Origin: Oryzicola mucosus
GTDB taxonomy: Bacteria > Pseudomonadota > Alphaproteobacteria > Rhizobiales > Rhizobiaceae
Assembly (NCBI RefSeq): GCF_014534685.1
Contig: NZ_JACVVX010000003.1
Location: 372,001-436,000 of the forward strand
Direction: 5' to 3'
Length of the DNA stretch: 64,000 nt
Each line of letters opens with the position of its first letter. Within the stretch, counting starts at the first letter, position 1. The position numbers were made by a program, and so were the translations under genes. The notes below the pieces were generated by a model. That model saw only the letters and a list, made by a program, of their open reading frames with translations. It made no database searches and was not told the origin of the DNA. Shown here one piece after another: positions 32,040 through 40,548 of this stretch.

Positions 32040-33140
32040 ATGGATATGACAAGCAACATGCAGGCCGCGCATACAGCGGCCACCAATGCCGAAAGCTACC
32101 GGCGCGCAGGGCGTATCAAGGTGCTGGTCATCGCTGCGAGCTTCGTCGGCCTGCTGCTGCTTGCCGGCAGCGTCGCGATCACCGGCATTTCCGAAACCAG
32201 CCTCGGTACCCTGTTTGCGGTGGTTGTTGAAAAACTGACCTTCGGCGCTGTTGCCGCCAGTGTCGACCAGCAGCAGGCGCGCGTCCTGCTGCATCTGAGG
32301 CTCCCCCGCGTCGTCATGGCGATGATCGCGGGAGCATCGCTCTCCTTCGCTGGTGTGCTGATGCAGGCCATCACCCGCAACCCGCTGGTCAGCCCCTACA
32401 CAATTGGCGTGTCGTCGGCGGCGGCCTTCGGCGCCTCCATCGCCATCATGTTCGGTGTCGGCTTCTCCGCCGCCGGGCTCTATTTCGTCCCGCTGACGGC
32501 TTTCCTGTTTGCGTTCGGCTGCGCAATTCTGGTGTTTTCCATGGCTTGGCTGCGCGGCATGGGCGGCCAGACCATGATTCTTACCGGCATCGCGCTGATG
32601 TATCTGTTCAGCGCGATGACAGCCGCCGTCCAGTTCGTCGCCACGCAGGAACAGCTTGCCCGCGTCGTGCACTGGACATTCGGCAGCCTCAACGGCATTC
32701 GCTGGGACGCAGTGGGCGTGGCTGCCATTGCCATGGCGGTCGCACTGCCGTTGGCGCAGTTGAAGGCCTGGCAGTTTAACGCGCTGACCACCGCCGGCGA
32801 CGACGTCGCCCGTTCGCTCGGCATCGATGTAGCGGTGCTGCGCGGACTGGCCGTGTTTCTTTCTGTGACCGTATCCGCTGTGGTCATCAGCTTCACCGGG
32901 GTGATCGGCTTCGTTGGATTGATCGGACCGCATGTCGCGCGGCTTCTGATTGGCGCCGACCACCGCTATCTCCTGCCCTTTTCCTGCATCTGCGGCGCCG
33001 TGCTGCTTCTGCTGGCCGATACGCTCGGCCGCATCGCCTTCAGCCCGACCGTCATTCCCGTCGGCATCGTCGTCGCTTTTGTTGGGGTGCCAGTTTTCCT
33101 GCATCTCGTTCTGTCGCGCCGGTCGGAGTATTTTTCATGA
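32040..33140 (+). CDS. Metal/corrinoid ABC importer, permease (FecCD/BtuC type)
   Basis: A 366-residue permease with about ten hydrophobic segments. FecCD-family signatures are RLPRVVMAMIAGASLSFAGV followed by LMQAITRNPLVSPYTIGVSS, SLGIDVAVLRGLAVFLSV, and GVIGFVGLIGPHVARLLIGAD. A hydrophilic N-terminus of about 30 residues precedes the first segment. A single permease gene implies a homodimeric channel. Its stop codon overlaps the ATPase start by 4 bases. Confidence 0.92.
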   Translation: MDMTSNMQAAHTAATNAESYRRAGRIKVLVIAASFVGLLLLAGSVAITGISETSLGTLFAVVVEKLTFGAVAASVDQQQARVLLHLRLPRVVMAMIAGASLSFAGVLMQAITRNPLVSPYTIGVSSAAAFGASIAIMFGVGFSAAGLYFVPLTAFLFAFGCAILVFSMAWLRGMGGQTMILTGIALMYLFSAMTAAVQFVATQEQLARVVHWTFGSLNGIRWDAVGVAAIAMAVALPLAQLKAWQFNALTTAGDDVARSLGIDVAVLRGLAVFLSVTVSAVVISFTGVIGFVGLIGPHVARLLIGADHRYLLPFSCICGAVLLLLADTLGRIAFSPTVIPVGIVVAFVGVPVFLHLVLSRRSEYFS

Positions 33141-33910
33141 CCCCATGCCTCGACATTCAGTCGGTCTGCTTCGGCTACAAGACGCGGCCGGTGCTGCGCG
33201 ACCTCTCCTTCACGCTGGATAAAGGCCATATACTGGGGCTCGTCGGGCCGAATGGCGCCGGCAAATCCACCCTTGTGCGCATCGTGTTGGGGCTCCTCGC
33301 GCCTGGTTCGGGCCGCGTTCTGCTCGACGGGCAGGACCTGCGCGGCATGACGCCCAAGGCGCGCGCGCGCCGCATCGCCTACGTGCCGCAATCCGCGCCG
33401 CTAAGCTTTCCGTCCACCGTTTTCGAAACCTGCCTTCTGGGACGGACCCCGCATATGGGCTCGAAACCCGCGCCGCGCGATCTCCAGGTGGTGGAGAACA
33501 TTTTGACCCGACTGCGGCTGGAGGACTTCGCTTTCCGGCTGCTGTCGGAACTCAGCGGTGGCGAACGCCAGCGCGTCATGCTGGCGCGCGCACTCGTGCA
33601 GGAAACGGATATTCTGGTGCTGGACGAGCCGACCAGCGCGCTCGATATCGGCAACCAGCTCTTCACGCTGCGCGTGCTGTCGGAAGTGGTGCGCGAACGC
33701 GGCGCGACGGCGCTGGTGGCAATCCACGACCTGTCGCTCGCCGCGCGCTTCGCTGACCGGCTGCTGCTGCTCAACAAGGGACAGGTGGAAGCCCATGGCG
33801 AATGGAGCAGCACGCTGACTGAGGCTTCGCTCCGCGACGTCTACGGCGTCAATGTCGAGATCGGCATGGTTCGCGACATCCCGATGTTCGCGCCCTACGA
33901 GAACCGCTGA
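33137..33910 (+). CDS. Metal/corrinoid ABC importer, ATPase (FecE/BtuD type)
   Basis: A 257-residue ATPase with Walker A GPNGAGKST near residue 38, signature LSGGERQRVMLARAL, Walker B ILVLDEPTSALDI and a switch His in AIHDLSLAARF. The region ARRIAYVPQSAPLSFPSTVF is typical of iron-chelate and B12 importers. It overlaps the permease gene by 4 bases and the flavoenzyme gene by 1 base (TGATG), so all are made from one transcript. Confidence 0.93.
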   Translation: MTPCLDIQSVCFGYKTRPVLRDLSFTLDKGHILGLVGPNGAGKSTLVRIVLGLLAPGSGRVLLDGQDLRGMTPKARARRIAYVPQSAPLSFPSTVFETCLLGRTPHMGSKPAPRDLQVVENILTRLRLEDFAFRLLSELSGGERQRVMLARALVQETDILVLDEPTSALDIGNQLFTLRVLSEVVRERGATALVAIHDLSLAARFADRLLLLNKGQVEAHGEWSSTLTEASLRDVYGVNVEIGMVRDIPMFAPYENR

Positions 33911-34899
33911 TGCGCATCGACCTTGCGGGTTTTGCCCGAGGCGGTCGCGACCATTCACACAGCGAGATGCTGGCGCTGTGTGAGACGGCGGAACGGCTCG
34001 GTTTCGAAGGCATATGGTTCAACGAGTTCCATTTCCAGGAACCGCCTCAGGCCTACCCCTCGATCACGATCCTCGCATCGTCCATCCTGGCGCGGACTTC
34101 GAGGCTGCGCGTCGGAGCCTCCGCCATCATCACGCCGCTGCACCATCCGCTGCTTCTGGCGGAGGACATCGCTCAGCTTCATTGGCAAAGCGGCGGTCGC
34201 TTCGATCTCGGTATTGGGCGCGGTACCCACCAAGACACATTTTGCGCACTGGGCGTCGATATAGACACTGCGCGCGACCGTTTCGAACAAGCCTACGATA
34301 TCGTCACAGATGCCTGGGCAACGGGGATCGAGACAACGTCGGGCAGAAGCGTCGGCCCGCTTCTGCCCGGCGAAAAGGTGCCGGTCTACGTCGCCGGCAC
34401 ATCGAAGGAAACGCTCGGCTTTGCCGCCCGGAATAAGCTGCCGCTACTGCTGAGCCTCGACCCGCCTGAAGCGGCGCAACTGGCCACGTGCCGGAACATC
34501 CTCGCCGAGACCGGCCACGCCTGCGACCTGCGGGAGTCGTCGTTGTCGCGTTATGTCTGCATCGACACGTCCCGCGACCGGGCGATGGAAAAGCTTGACC
34601 GCCTGTTGCCACAGCTCCACCAACGCCGCCTGAGAGCCGCCCACGAGGCTGGCCGCGACGTCTCGACCGTCGTCATGCCCGACCGCGAAACGGCGCTTCA
34701 GCGCAAGTTCATCGCCGGTTCGCCCGAGGAGTGCGCGGCGCAGCTCGTTGGCCTACAGCGGGAGACTGGGATCCGAGCTGTCCGGCTCGTCTTCAATGGC
34801 AACGGGGTGATCGACTGGCAAACCGCCGAACGGGACATGAGGCTGTTTTCCGCACATGTCATGCCGGCGCTGAAGCAACGAGACATCGCCCCGCCCTGA
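33910..34899 (+). CDS. Luciferase-like (LLM class) flavin-dependent oxidoreductase
   Basis: A 329-residue (beta/alpha)8 flavoenzyme of the bacterial-luciferase superfamily. Recognisable parts are GFEGIWFNEFHFQEPPQAYP, LRVGASAIITPLHHPLLLAE, GGRFDLGIGRG and the AGTSKETLGFAARNKLPLLL flavin-binding region. These enzymes use reduced FMN or F420 and oxygen to oxidise varied substrates. Its one-base overlap with the ATPase gene and position behind a cobalamin riboswitch suggest it modifies an imported corrinoid or chelator, or takes part in lower-ligand formation. No such role is established; BluB, which makes the lower ligand from FMN, is an unrelated fold. Confidence 0.85.
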   Translation: MRIDLAGFARGGRDHSHSEMLALCETAERLGFEGIWFNEFHFQEPPQAYPSITILASSILARTSRLRVGASAIITPLHHPLLLAEDIAQLHWQSGGRFDLGIGRGTHQDTFCALGVDIDTARDRFEQAYDIVTDAWATGIETTSGRSVGPLLPGEKVPVYVAGTSKETLGFAARNKLPLLLSLDPPEAAQLATCRNILAETGHACDLRESSLSRYVCIDTSRDRAMEKLDRLLPQLHQRRLRAAHEAGRDVSTVVMPDRETALQRKFIAGSPEECAAQLVGLQRETGIRAVRLVFNGNGVIDWQTAERDMRLFSAHVMPALKQRDIAPP

Positions 34900-34901
34900 A
34901 C

Positions 34902-35495
34902 TCAGAGCGCTCCAAACAGCGGGGCGATGGTTTCGCGATGCGCCACGATGCGGCGTGCCAATCCGACCATGTCGGGCAACGGATGGGTTGGGCCGAGGCC
35001 GCGTGCCTTCCGGACATGGGCGAGCGCGGCGTCGAGGCTCGGAAACGCCTCGCCATGCACGAGATGGAGGTAGAGCGCGACGACTCCGGCCGAACGGCTG
35101 CGGCCGCCACGGCAATGCACCAGCACGTTACCCTGCCGATGCGGCGGGTAGCTCGTCTTGCCGGGGCTCGCCTGCCCAAGAATGCCGTGCAGCGTGAAAA
35201 CCGCGCCCAGCACATGCTGCGGCAGGTTTCCCGGCCCGTCGATCAGTCCGATATGGGTCCGGCGCACGACGGAGCCATCCGGCAAGGCCAGCGGCAACAG
35301 TTCGATGTTCACCGCAAGGTTCATGGTCGAGGTTATGCCGTTTGCGGACAGCAGATTGGCATTGTCGGCTGCGACGCGATTGCCGATGAACAGTTTGCGA
35401 AGCCCGAGCGCATCGCCGCCCAGCACCTCGATCAGCACGGGCAGCGTGTCTTCGTGCTTTTCGCTCAGCGGCGTGGCGTGGTCGTGCGCGGTCAT
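34902..35495 (-). CDS. Dual-specificity-type protein phosphatase
   Basis: A 197-residue Cys-based phosphatase. The active-site P-loop HCRGGRSRS gives Cys128 and Arg134 (HCX5R), with a plausible general acid in HIGLIDGPGN at Asp86. It lacks a signal peptide, so it acts in the cytoplasm on a protein or a small phosphate ester. The ATG at 35495 overlaps the metallo-hydrolase stop codon by 4 bases; a longer frame upstream lies inside that gene. It is the last gene of the PHO-box transporter operon, and it meets the end of the luciferase-like gene 3 bases away. Confidence 0.82.
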   Translation of the reverse strand: MTAHDHATPLSEKHEDTLPVLIEVLGGDALGLRKLFIGNRVAADNANLLSANGITSTMNLAVNIELLPLALPDGSVVRRTHIGLIDGPGNLPQHVLGAVFTLHGILGQASPGKTSYPPHRQGNVLVHCRGGRSRSAGVVALYLHLVHGEAFPSLDAALAHVRKARGLGPTHPLPDMVGLARRIVAHRETIAPLFGAL

Positions 35496-36601
35496 GTGCC
35501 GGTTCCTTGCAAACGCTCCGTCTGGCCGAAAACGACCGTCCTGTCGAGCACCAGACGAGAACCAAGTGCGCGGCACAGTTCCGGCATGTCTTCGGGCCGT
35601 GCAAACGCTGGAATGACGTATCTTGCGCCGGTGGTTTCGGTCAGGCCCAGAGTATCGGACAGACGCGGGTGAACGTTCCATGGCAACCATTGCGCTCGGC
35701 CTTCCGCCAGCAACGCGGCGGCGGGCGTCCCGACAGGAACATGGCTTGAGAACAGGAAGCGGAACCCTTCCCCGCCAGCCAGCAGATCGGCGGACAGGCC
35801 GGCCTCGGCATTGGCCTCGACCGCGACGATTATGTCGGAGGGGCGGTAGTCGTCGGACATCGGCAGCTCCTTGAGAACAGACCGCAGACCCGCACGATCC
35901 TCCGCCGTCATGCCGTCTCCTTGCTCAGCAGCAAGCCGTTCCATCTCGGCCCGAATCGTCGGGCAGGCTTTCGGCTTCAATCCGCGCTGCGCCAGCACCA
36001 AAACCATTTCCGGTCCGCGCCCACCCGATGGGACAGGCAGAACCATGCCGCCCTTTGCAGCCTCCGCGAGCGCCTCGACCTGTTCGGGGAGAGCCGCCTC
36101 CCGGTCGCCATAGGACGCGTCGGTGACGACGCAGTCGGCGGGCGGCGGCGCGTCGAACGGCAGGAGCGCCGACTCTGCACTCCAGTCGCCCATATAGAGA
36201 AATCCGCCATCCAGCGGAACATGAAACCAGATGCCTCCCGGCGCATGGCCGCTGCGGCCAAGCGTGATCGGCAAGCCCGCGACAACCGCATCGCCGCGCA
36301 TCGGCAGAGCACGGCGGCGCATGACAGGAAGCACATCGAATGGAAGCTGCTGCAAGGTCGTTTCCGTCGCATAGACTGGCGGATCGCCAATCTCCGCCGC
36401 GAGATGCAGCCCGCCGGCATGGTCCATATGGGCATGCGACAGGCAGATCGCATCCACGCGCCCTACGCCAGTCAGATCGGGAAACACTCCGGCCTGCGGC
36501 CCCTCGCCCAGATCGAACAGGATACGCCGGTCGGCAACCTCCAACAGAAACGCCGCCGGAAGCTTGCCGCCGACGCCGCTCAGCGCCGTCAGTTTTGCCA
36601 C
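35492..36601 (-). CDS. MBL-fold metallo-hydrolase with beta-CASP-like features
   Basis: A 369-residue metallo-beta-lactamase fold protein. Metal ligands are seen in SHAHMDHAGG (His56, His58, Asp60, His61), a later His in GRSGHAPGG and an Asp in YMGDWSAES. The sequence TDASYGDRE resembles the STYGDR motif of beta-CASP nucleases, and PSGGRGPEMVLVLAQRGLK fits the inserted helical domain. The substrate could be a nucleic acid or a small phosphodiester. It overlaps the permease gene by 13 bases and the phosphatase gene by 4, so its function is probably tied to the imported compound. Confidence 0.8.
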   Translation of the reverse strand: MAKLTALSGVGGKLPAAFLLEVADRRILFDLGEGPQAGVFPDLTGVGRVDAICLSHAHMDHAGGLHLAAEIGDPPVYATETTLQQLPFDVLPVMRRRALPMRGDAVVAGLPITLGRSGHAPGGIWFHVPLDGGFLYMGDWSAESALLPFDAPPPADCVVTDASYGDREAALPEQVEALAEAAKGGMVLPVPSGGRGPEMVLVLAQRGLKPKACPTIRAEMERLAAEQGDGMTAEDRAGLRSVLKELPMSDDYRPSDIIVAVEANAEAGLSADLLAGGEGFRFLFSSHVPVGTPAAALLAEGRAQWLPWNVHPRLSDTLGLTETTGARYVIPAFARPEDMPELCRALGSRLVLDRTVVFGQTERLQGTGT

Positions 36602-38322
36602 GGCAGAGCCCCCTTGGGCAGGCGCGACGACAGGCCGGACGCCACCAGCATCAATGCAAGCACGATGACGATCATCAGGCAGCCGACGGCAGCCGCCAGC
36701 GTCGACGAGCCGCCTTCTTCGAGAAACACGATCATCGGCCCGATGGTGCGGGCGCTGGACGACACCAACAGGATCGAGACCTGTATCTCGTTGAGCGCGC
36801 TCATGAAAACGATGATGCCGCTGGCAAAGGCGGCCGGTGCGACCAGCGGCACGATGATGTCGCGCATGCGTTGCAGAAAACCAGCGCCAGCGACCTGGCT
36901 CGCCTCTTCCAGCGAGCGGTCGATCTGGGCGAAACCACCGAGAACGGGACGCAAGGCCAGCGCCAGGAAGTTCGAGAGATAGGCTGCCAGGATGATCCAG
37001 ACCGTGCCGTAGATGCTGAACCCCAGCACCGGAAGCGGCTTCAGGAAGAACAGGATCATCGCCACGCCCAACACGATGCCCGGCAGGGCGTAGGACAGCT
37101 CCGCCGCCATGTGGATCAGCCGCACCTCCACGCTGCGCTGCCAGCTCAGAAAATAGCCGAGAAACAGCGCCACCACCATCAGCACGATCACCGCCACAGT
37201 GGTAAGGCCAAGGCTGGTCAGGAAGGCTTCCCGGATGGAGGCATGGTGCAGCAGCGCGTTGGAATAGTTGGCGAGGGTCAGGGTGGCAAGGCTGAGTTCC
37301 TGGCCGAAACCGGTGACCAGCGAGGTCGCCACCAGAGCAGACAAGGGCAGGACCAGGGTCGTTGCCAGAAACACCCAGCAGGCTGCCTCAACCGGGGGAC
37401 GCCAGCGGCCGAGGTCGATCTGGATCGCGCCGCCGAGCCCCTCCACGCGCGCATCTTTGCGCCGGCCGAGCCAGCCGGAAAAGCAGATGCCGGCTACCGT
37501 GATCAGCGACAGCATCAACGCAAGCGAGGCCATGTCGGCCAACGCATCGGGGCCGTAGCTGTTGAGTTGCTGGTAGATCAGCGTGATCAAGGTGGGAAAG
37601 CGCGCCGGGATGCCGAGCATGGCCTGAATGCCGAAATTGCCGATGGCCGAGACGAAGGACAGGGCCGCACCTGCGAAGATGCCCGCGCGGGCAAGCGGCA
37701 GCAGCACGGTGAAGAACACGCGCCAGCCGCCCGCGCCGGCGGCACGCGCCGCCTCTACCAGATTGGCGGGCAGACGCCGAAGGGCGGCGCGCACCGTCAG
37801 GAACACTAGCGGCGCATTGTAGAGACCGAGCAGCAGCACGATACCATATGAGGAAAACAGCGGATGCCGCGCGCCCTGCGGCAGCGTAAGGCCCAACAGG
37901 CCGAGCACCGGGCTGGTCGGCGAAAACGCCTGTACCCAGGCGAGCGCCGTCACCTGCGGGGGGATCATCAAGGGCAGGACGAAGCCAAACACCCAGGCCG
38001 TCTTGGCGCGCATGTCGGTGTAGACGGTCAGAACCGCTGCCAGGACGCCGACGATCAACGCCAGCACGGTCGAAGCAACGGCGACATAGAGCGAATTCAG
38101 CGTTGCGGTGAAGACGCGCTGCTTGAGCAGAAGGTCGGACAGACGCTGCAGGTCGACAAAGCCATCGGGCGCCACGCCGGTCAACGCCAGCCGCAGCAAG
38201 GGCGCAAGCGACAGGACGGCGACGAACGCCGCCAGGCCAGCCAGAATGAGCCCCTTGGCCGATATGGAGAACGCCGGCATATGCCGGCGCTCCCTGAGCA
38301 TGGGCGAGGCCAGATCGGTCAT
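36589..38322 (-). CDS. ABC importer, double-length permease (Fbp/Aep type)
   Basis: A 577-residue permease with two copies of the binding-protein-dependent transport domain, each with about six membrane segments. ATPase-contact loops are LVEAARAAGAGGWRVFFTVL (near residue 215) and LEEASQVAGAGFLQRMRDII (near residue 495). This architecture is shared by iron(III), 2-aminoethylphosphonate and hexose-phosphate importers. The ATG at 38322 follows the binding protein stop by 4 bases; a longer frame upstream overlaps that gene and is not used. Confidence 0.9.
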   Translation of the reverse strand: MTDLASPMLRERRHMPAFSISAKGLILAGLAAFVAVLSLAPLLRLALTGVAPDGFVDLQRLSDLLLKQRVFTATLNSLYVAVASTVLALIVGVLAAVLTVYTDMRAKTAWVFGFVLPLMIPPQVTALAWVQAFSPTSPVLGLLGLTLPQGARHPLFSSYGIVLLLGLYNAPLVFLTVRAALRRLPANLVEAARAAGAGGWRVFFTVLLPLARAGIFAGAALSFVSAIGNFGIQAMLGIPARFPTLITLIYQQLNSYGPDALADMASLALMLSLITVAGICFSGWLGRRKDARVEGLGGAIQIDLGRWRPPVEAACWVFLATTLVLPLSALVATSLVTGFGQELSLATLTLANYSNALLHHASIREAFLTSLGLTTVAVIVLMVVALFLGYFLSWQRSVEVRLIHMAAELSYALPGIVLGVAMILFFLKPLPVLGFSIYGTVWIILAAYLSNFLALALRPVLGGFAQIDRSLEEASQVAGAGFLQRMRDIIVPLVAPAAFASGIIVFMSALNEIQVSILLVSSSARTIGPMIVFLEEGGSSTLAAAVGCLMIVIVLALMLVASGLSSRLPKGALPWQN

Positions 38323-38326
38323 CCGA

Positions 38327-39289
38327 TCAGCCGCCGAAGATCTCGGTGAATTTCTCGCGCACCTGCTTGTCGTCGGCGACGGCCTTGTCGGCGTCCAGCG
38401 GCAGCAGCTTGATATCGGAAAGTTTCGGAAAGCCGGCGGGCGGCGCGACAGACGGGTCGATCGGCATGTTGCCCTGCTTGGCGACCAGTTCCTGGCCTTC
38501 CTTGGACAGCAAGAAGTCGACGAACGCTTTGGCGGCATCCGGCTGCTTGGCGGTCGAGAGGATCGCGACCGGCTCGGTGATGAAGGAGACGCCATCCTTC
38601 GGGAAGATCAGGTCGACCGGCGAGCCGGCTGCCTTGGCGCGGATAACGTCGGCATCGGCAATGATGCCGTATTTGGCGAGACCGCTGGCCACCGCCTTCA
38701 ACGCAGGGCCATTGCCGCCGTCGGGCGCGATGTCGAGCTCGGCCAGACGCTCATAGAACTCCCAGCCAATGCCGGGCACGTCGATGACGCTGTGCAGGTG
38801 GTTGAGCGCAGCACCCGAATAGAGCGGGCTCGGCACGGCGATCTGACCCTTGTTGTCCTCGACCAGCAATTCGCCCCAAGTCTCGACCGGCTTGGCCGAC
38901 TGGGTGTTATAGGCAATGCCGGTGGAGATGATCTTGGTGCCGAAGAAGGTCATGTCCTTGTCGTAGGTGCTCTTTTCGTATGAGCCGACCTTGGCATCCG
39001 CATAGGCCAGAAGCCGGCCTTCGGCCTTGAGCTGGCCGAGATTGATGGTGTCGGCGACCAGGAGCACGTCCGGCTTGACGTCGCCGGCGGCGATCTCGGC
39101 GCGCAGCACGTTGAGAAGCTGGCTGGTCCCGTTGCGCGTCCATTCGACCTTGATGTCGGGGTATTTGGCCTGGAACGCATCGACGGTCTGCTGGGCAATT
39201 TCAGGCGACTGCGAGGTATAGAGGGTCAGTGTCTCGGCATGGGCGGTGCCTGCCATCAGAAGCAGGGCGAAAGCGGAAACGAGGCGCAT
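38327..39289 (-). CDS. ABC importer, periplasmic binding protein (Fbp/Aep type)
   Basis: A 320-residue binding protein with signal peptide (MRLVSAFALLLMAGTAHA) and a type II fold opening with ETLTLYTSQSPEIAQQTVDA. Ferric-binding FbpA proteins use two adjacent Tyr near residues 195-196 of the mature protein; I do not see a YY pair here, which speaks against free iron as ligand and for an organophosphorus compound or another anion. It sits between the ATPase and permease genes. Confidence 0.85.
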   Translation of the reverse strand: MRLVSAFALLLMAGTAHAETLTLYTSQSPEIAQQTVDAFQAKYPDIKVEWTRNGTSQLLNVLRAEIAAGDVKPDVLLVADTINLGQLKAEGRLLAYADAKVGSYEKSTYDKDMTFFGTKIISTGIAYNTQSAKPVETWGELLVEDNKGQIAVPSPLYSGAALNHLHSVIDVPGIGWEFYERLAELDIAPDGGNGPALKAVASGLAKYGIIADADVIRAKAAGSPVDLIFPKDGVSFITEPVAILSTAKQPDAAKAFVDFLLSKEGQELVAKQGNMPIDPSVAPPAGFPKLSDIKLLPLDADKAVADDKQVREKFTEIFGG

Positions 39290-39324
39290 GAGAAGGTCCT
39301 TTTTGATCGGTAAGGGTGATATGG

Positions 39325-40395
39325 TCAGGCAGCGGCGGGGATGACCCAGCCATCGTCGATACGCACGGAAATTGCATGTCCGGGCGCAACCGCACGGTCG
39401 AGAGGGGCATGCAAGGTCAACGACAGCTCGGGCATCGCGTCGGGATGGAAATCGACCTGGTTGTGGCTGCCGCGATAGACGACGCGCTCGACGGTGGCGG
39501 AGAACCCCTCCCCGTCGTCATTGGCAAGGGCAAGATCATTGGGATGCACGCTGAGCTGCGCGCCGGCACGACCGGACAGCGGCGCACGCACGCGATGGGG
39601 CGTACCGAACACTTCAGCCATCACCTGCCCCGGCTGCGAGGCAGCGGCAATACTGCTGGCGGGCAGGATCAGGCCATTGCCGATGAAGCGCGCCACCATC
39701 TCGTCGCGCGGTTCGCGATACAATTCGTGCGGACGGGCAAACTGCACGAGCCGGCCCTTATCCATCACCGCGATACGGTCGGCCAGAGCCATGGCTTCGG
39801 ACTGGTCGTGCGTGATGTAGAGCATCGTCGCACCGGTGCGCTTATGGAAACCGAGGAACTCCTTTTCCATCGAAGCGCGCAGATGGACATCCAGATTGGC
39901 GAGCGGCTCGTCGAGCAGCATCACCGACGGGTTGGCGGCGAGGCAGCGAGCAAGCGCGACACGCTGGCGCTGTCCGCCGGACAGATCGGCCGGCGCACGT
40001 TCGGACAGGTCGCGCATGCCCACCGCATCCAGTGCATCGAGGCTTTTCCGCTTGCGTTCGGAGGAGCCGACGCCGGCGATCTTGAGCGCATAGCCGACAT
40101 TGTCGCCAACGCTCATATGCGGCCAGAGCGCGTAGTTCTGAAACACGATGCCGACATTGCGTTTTTCGGGTGGCAGGGTGAAATGCTTGTTAGACACTTC
40201 GACACCTCCAAGCGCGATCGAACCGTCGTCCAGTTTTTCAAAGCCCGCGAGAAGGCGCAGCAAGGTGGTCTTACCGCAGCCGGACGGGCCGAGAATGGCG
40301 ACGAACTCGCCCTTGTCGATGCGCATCGAAACACCGTCCAACACGCGCTTGCCAGCGTAGCTCTTGGCGGCATTGTCGATATCGATCGCGACCAA
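39325..40395 (-). CDS. ABC importer, ATPase (Fbp/Pot/Aep type)
   Basis: A 356-residue ATPase with Walker A GPSGCGKTT near residue 35, Q-loop VGIVFQNYALWPHMSV, signature LSGGQRQRVALARCL, Walker B SVMLLDEPLANLD, and a C-terminal OB-like regulatory domain (TOBE). The start is uncertain. TTG at 40395 has AGGA about 8 bases upstream and leaves a 31-base leader from the predicted promoter; GTG at 40413 lacks a ribosome site. It is the first gene of the five-gene operon ATPase-binding protein-permease-metallo-hydrolase-phosphatase. Confidence 0.88.
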   Translation of the reverse strand: MVAIDIDNAAKSYAGKRVLDGVSMRIDKGEFVAILGPSGCGKTTLLRLLAGFEKLDDGSIALGGVEVSNKHFTLPPEKRNVGIVFQNYALWPHMSVGDNVGYALKIAGVGSSERKRKSLDALDAVGMRDLSERAPADLSGGQRQRVALARCLAANPSVMLLDEPLANLDVHLRASMEKEFLGFHKRTGATMLYITHDQSEAMALADRIAVMDKGRLVQFARPHELYREPRDEMVARFIGNGLILPASSIAAASQPGQVMAEVFGTPHRVRAPLSGRAGAQLSVHPNDLALANDDGEGFSATVERVVYRGSHNQVDFHPDAMPELSLTLHAPLDRAVAPGHAISVRIDDGWVIPAAA

Positions 40396-40432
40396 AGGTC
40401 TTGTCCTAAGCACTTGTCTTGTCTGGAATTTC

Positions 40433-40466
40433 AAACTAGGCGCATCCTGCTTCAGTTTTGTGACAG
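40433..40466 (-). promoter_or_regulatory. PHO-box-like promoter of the Fbp/Aep-type transporter operon
   Basis: On the minus strand, CTGTCAC-AAAA-CTGAAGC (40466 to 40449) matches a PHO box: the first half fits the consensus fully, the second half only in its CTG and final C. Ten bases later comes TAGTTT (40438 to 40433) as a -10 element. That is the spacing of PhoB-activated promoters, in which the box replaces the -35. The transcript would start near 40426. Confidence 0.55.
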
Positions 40467-40548
40467 TGCTGTCGGCTATGGAAAAGTGCCGGGAATCGGC
40501 CAATGCCGATGGGATCAGGCACCTGGAATCGCGGCGCTTCATCCGCTT

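Noticed and set aside
31035-33104. A 689-codon open frame on the minus strand opposite the corrinoid-type importer genes
   Set aside because: It is antisense to two well-recognised genes, its product is rich in His, Asp, Arg and Gly with no family motif, and such frames are expected opposite high-GC genes.
36340-37809. A 489-codon open frame opposite the double-length permease
   Set aside because: Antisense to a clear transporter gene and without family features.
38327-40395. Ferric iron importer (FbpABC)
   Set aside because: The transporter type fits, but the PHO-box-like promoter, the two phosphoester-type enzymes and the lack of an obvious YY ligand pair argue against iron.
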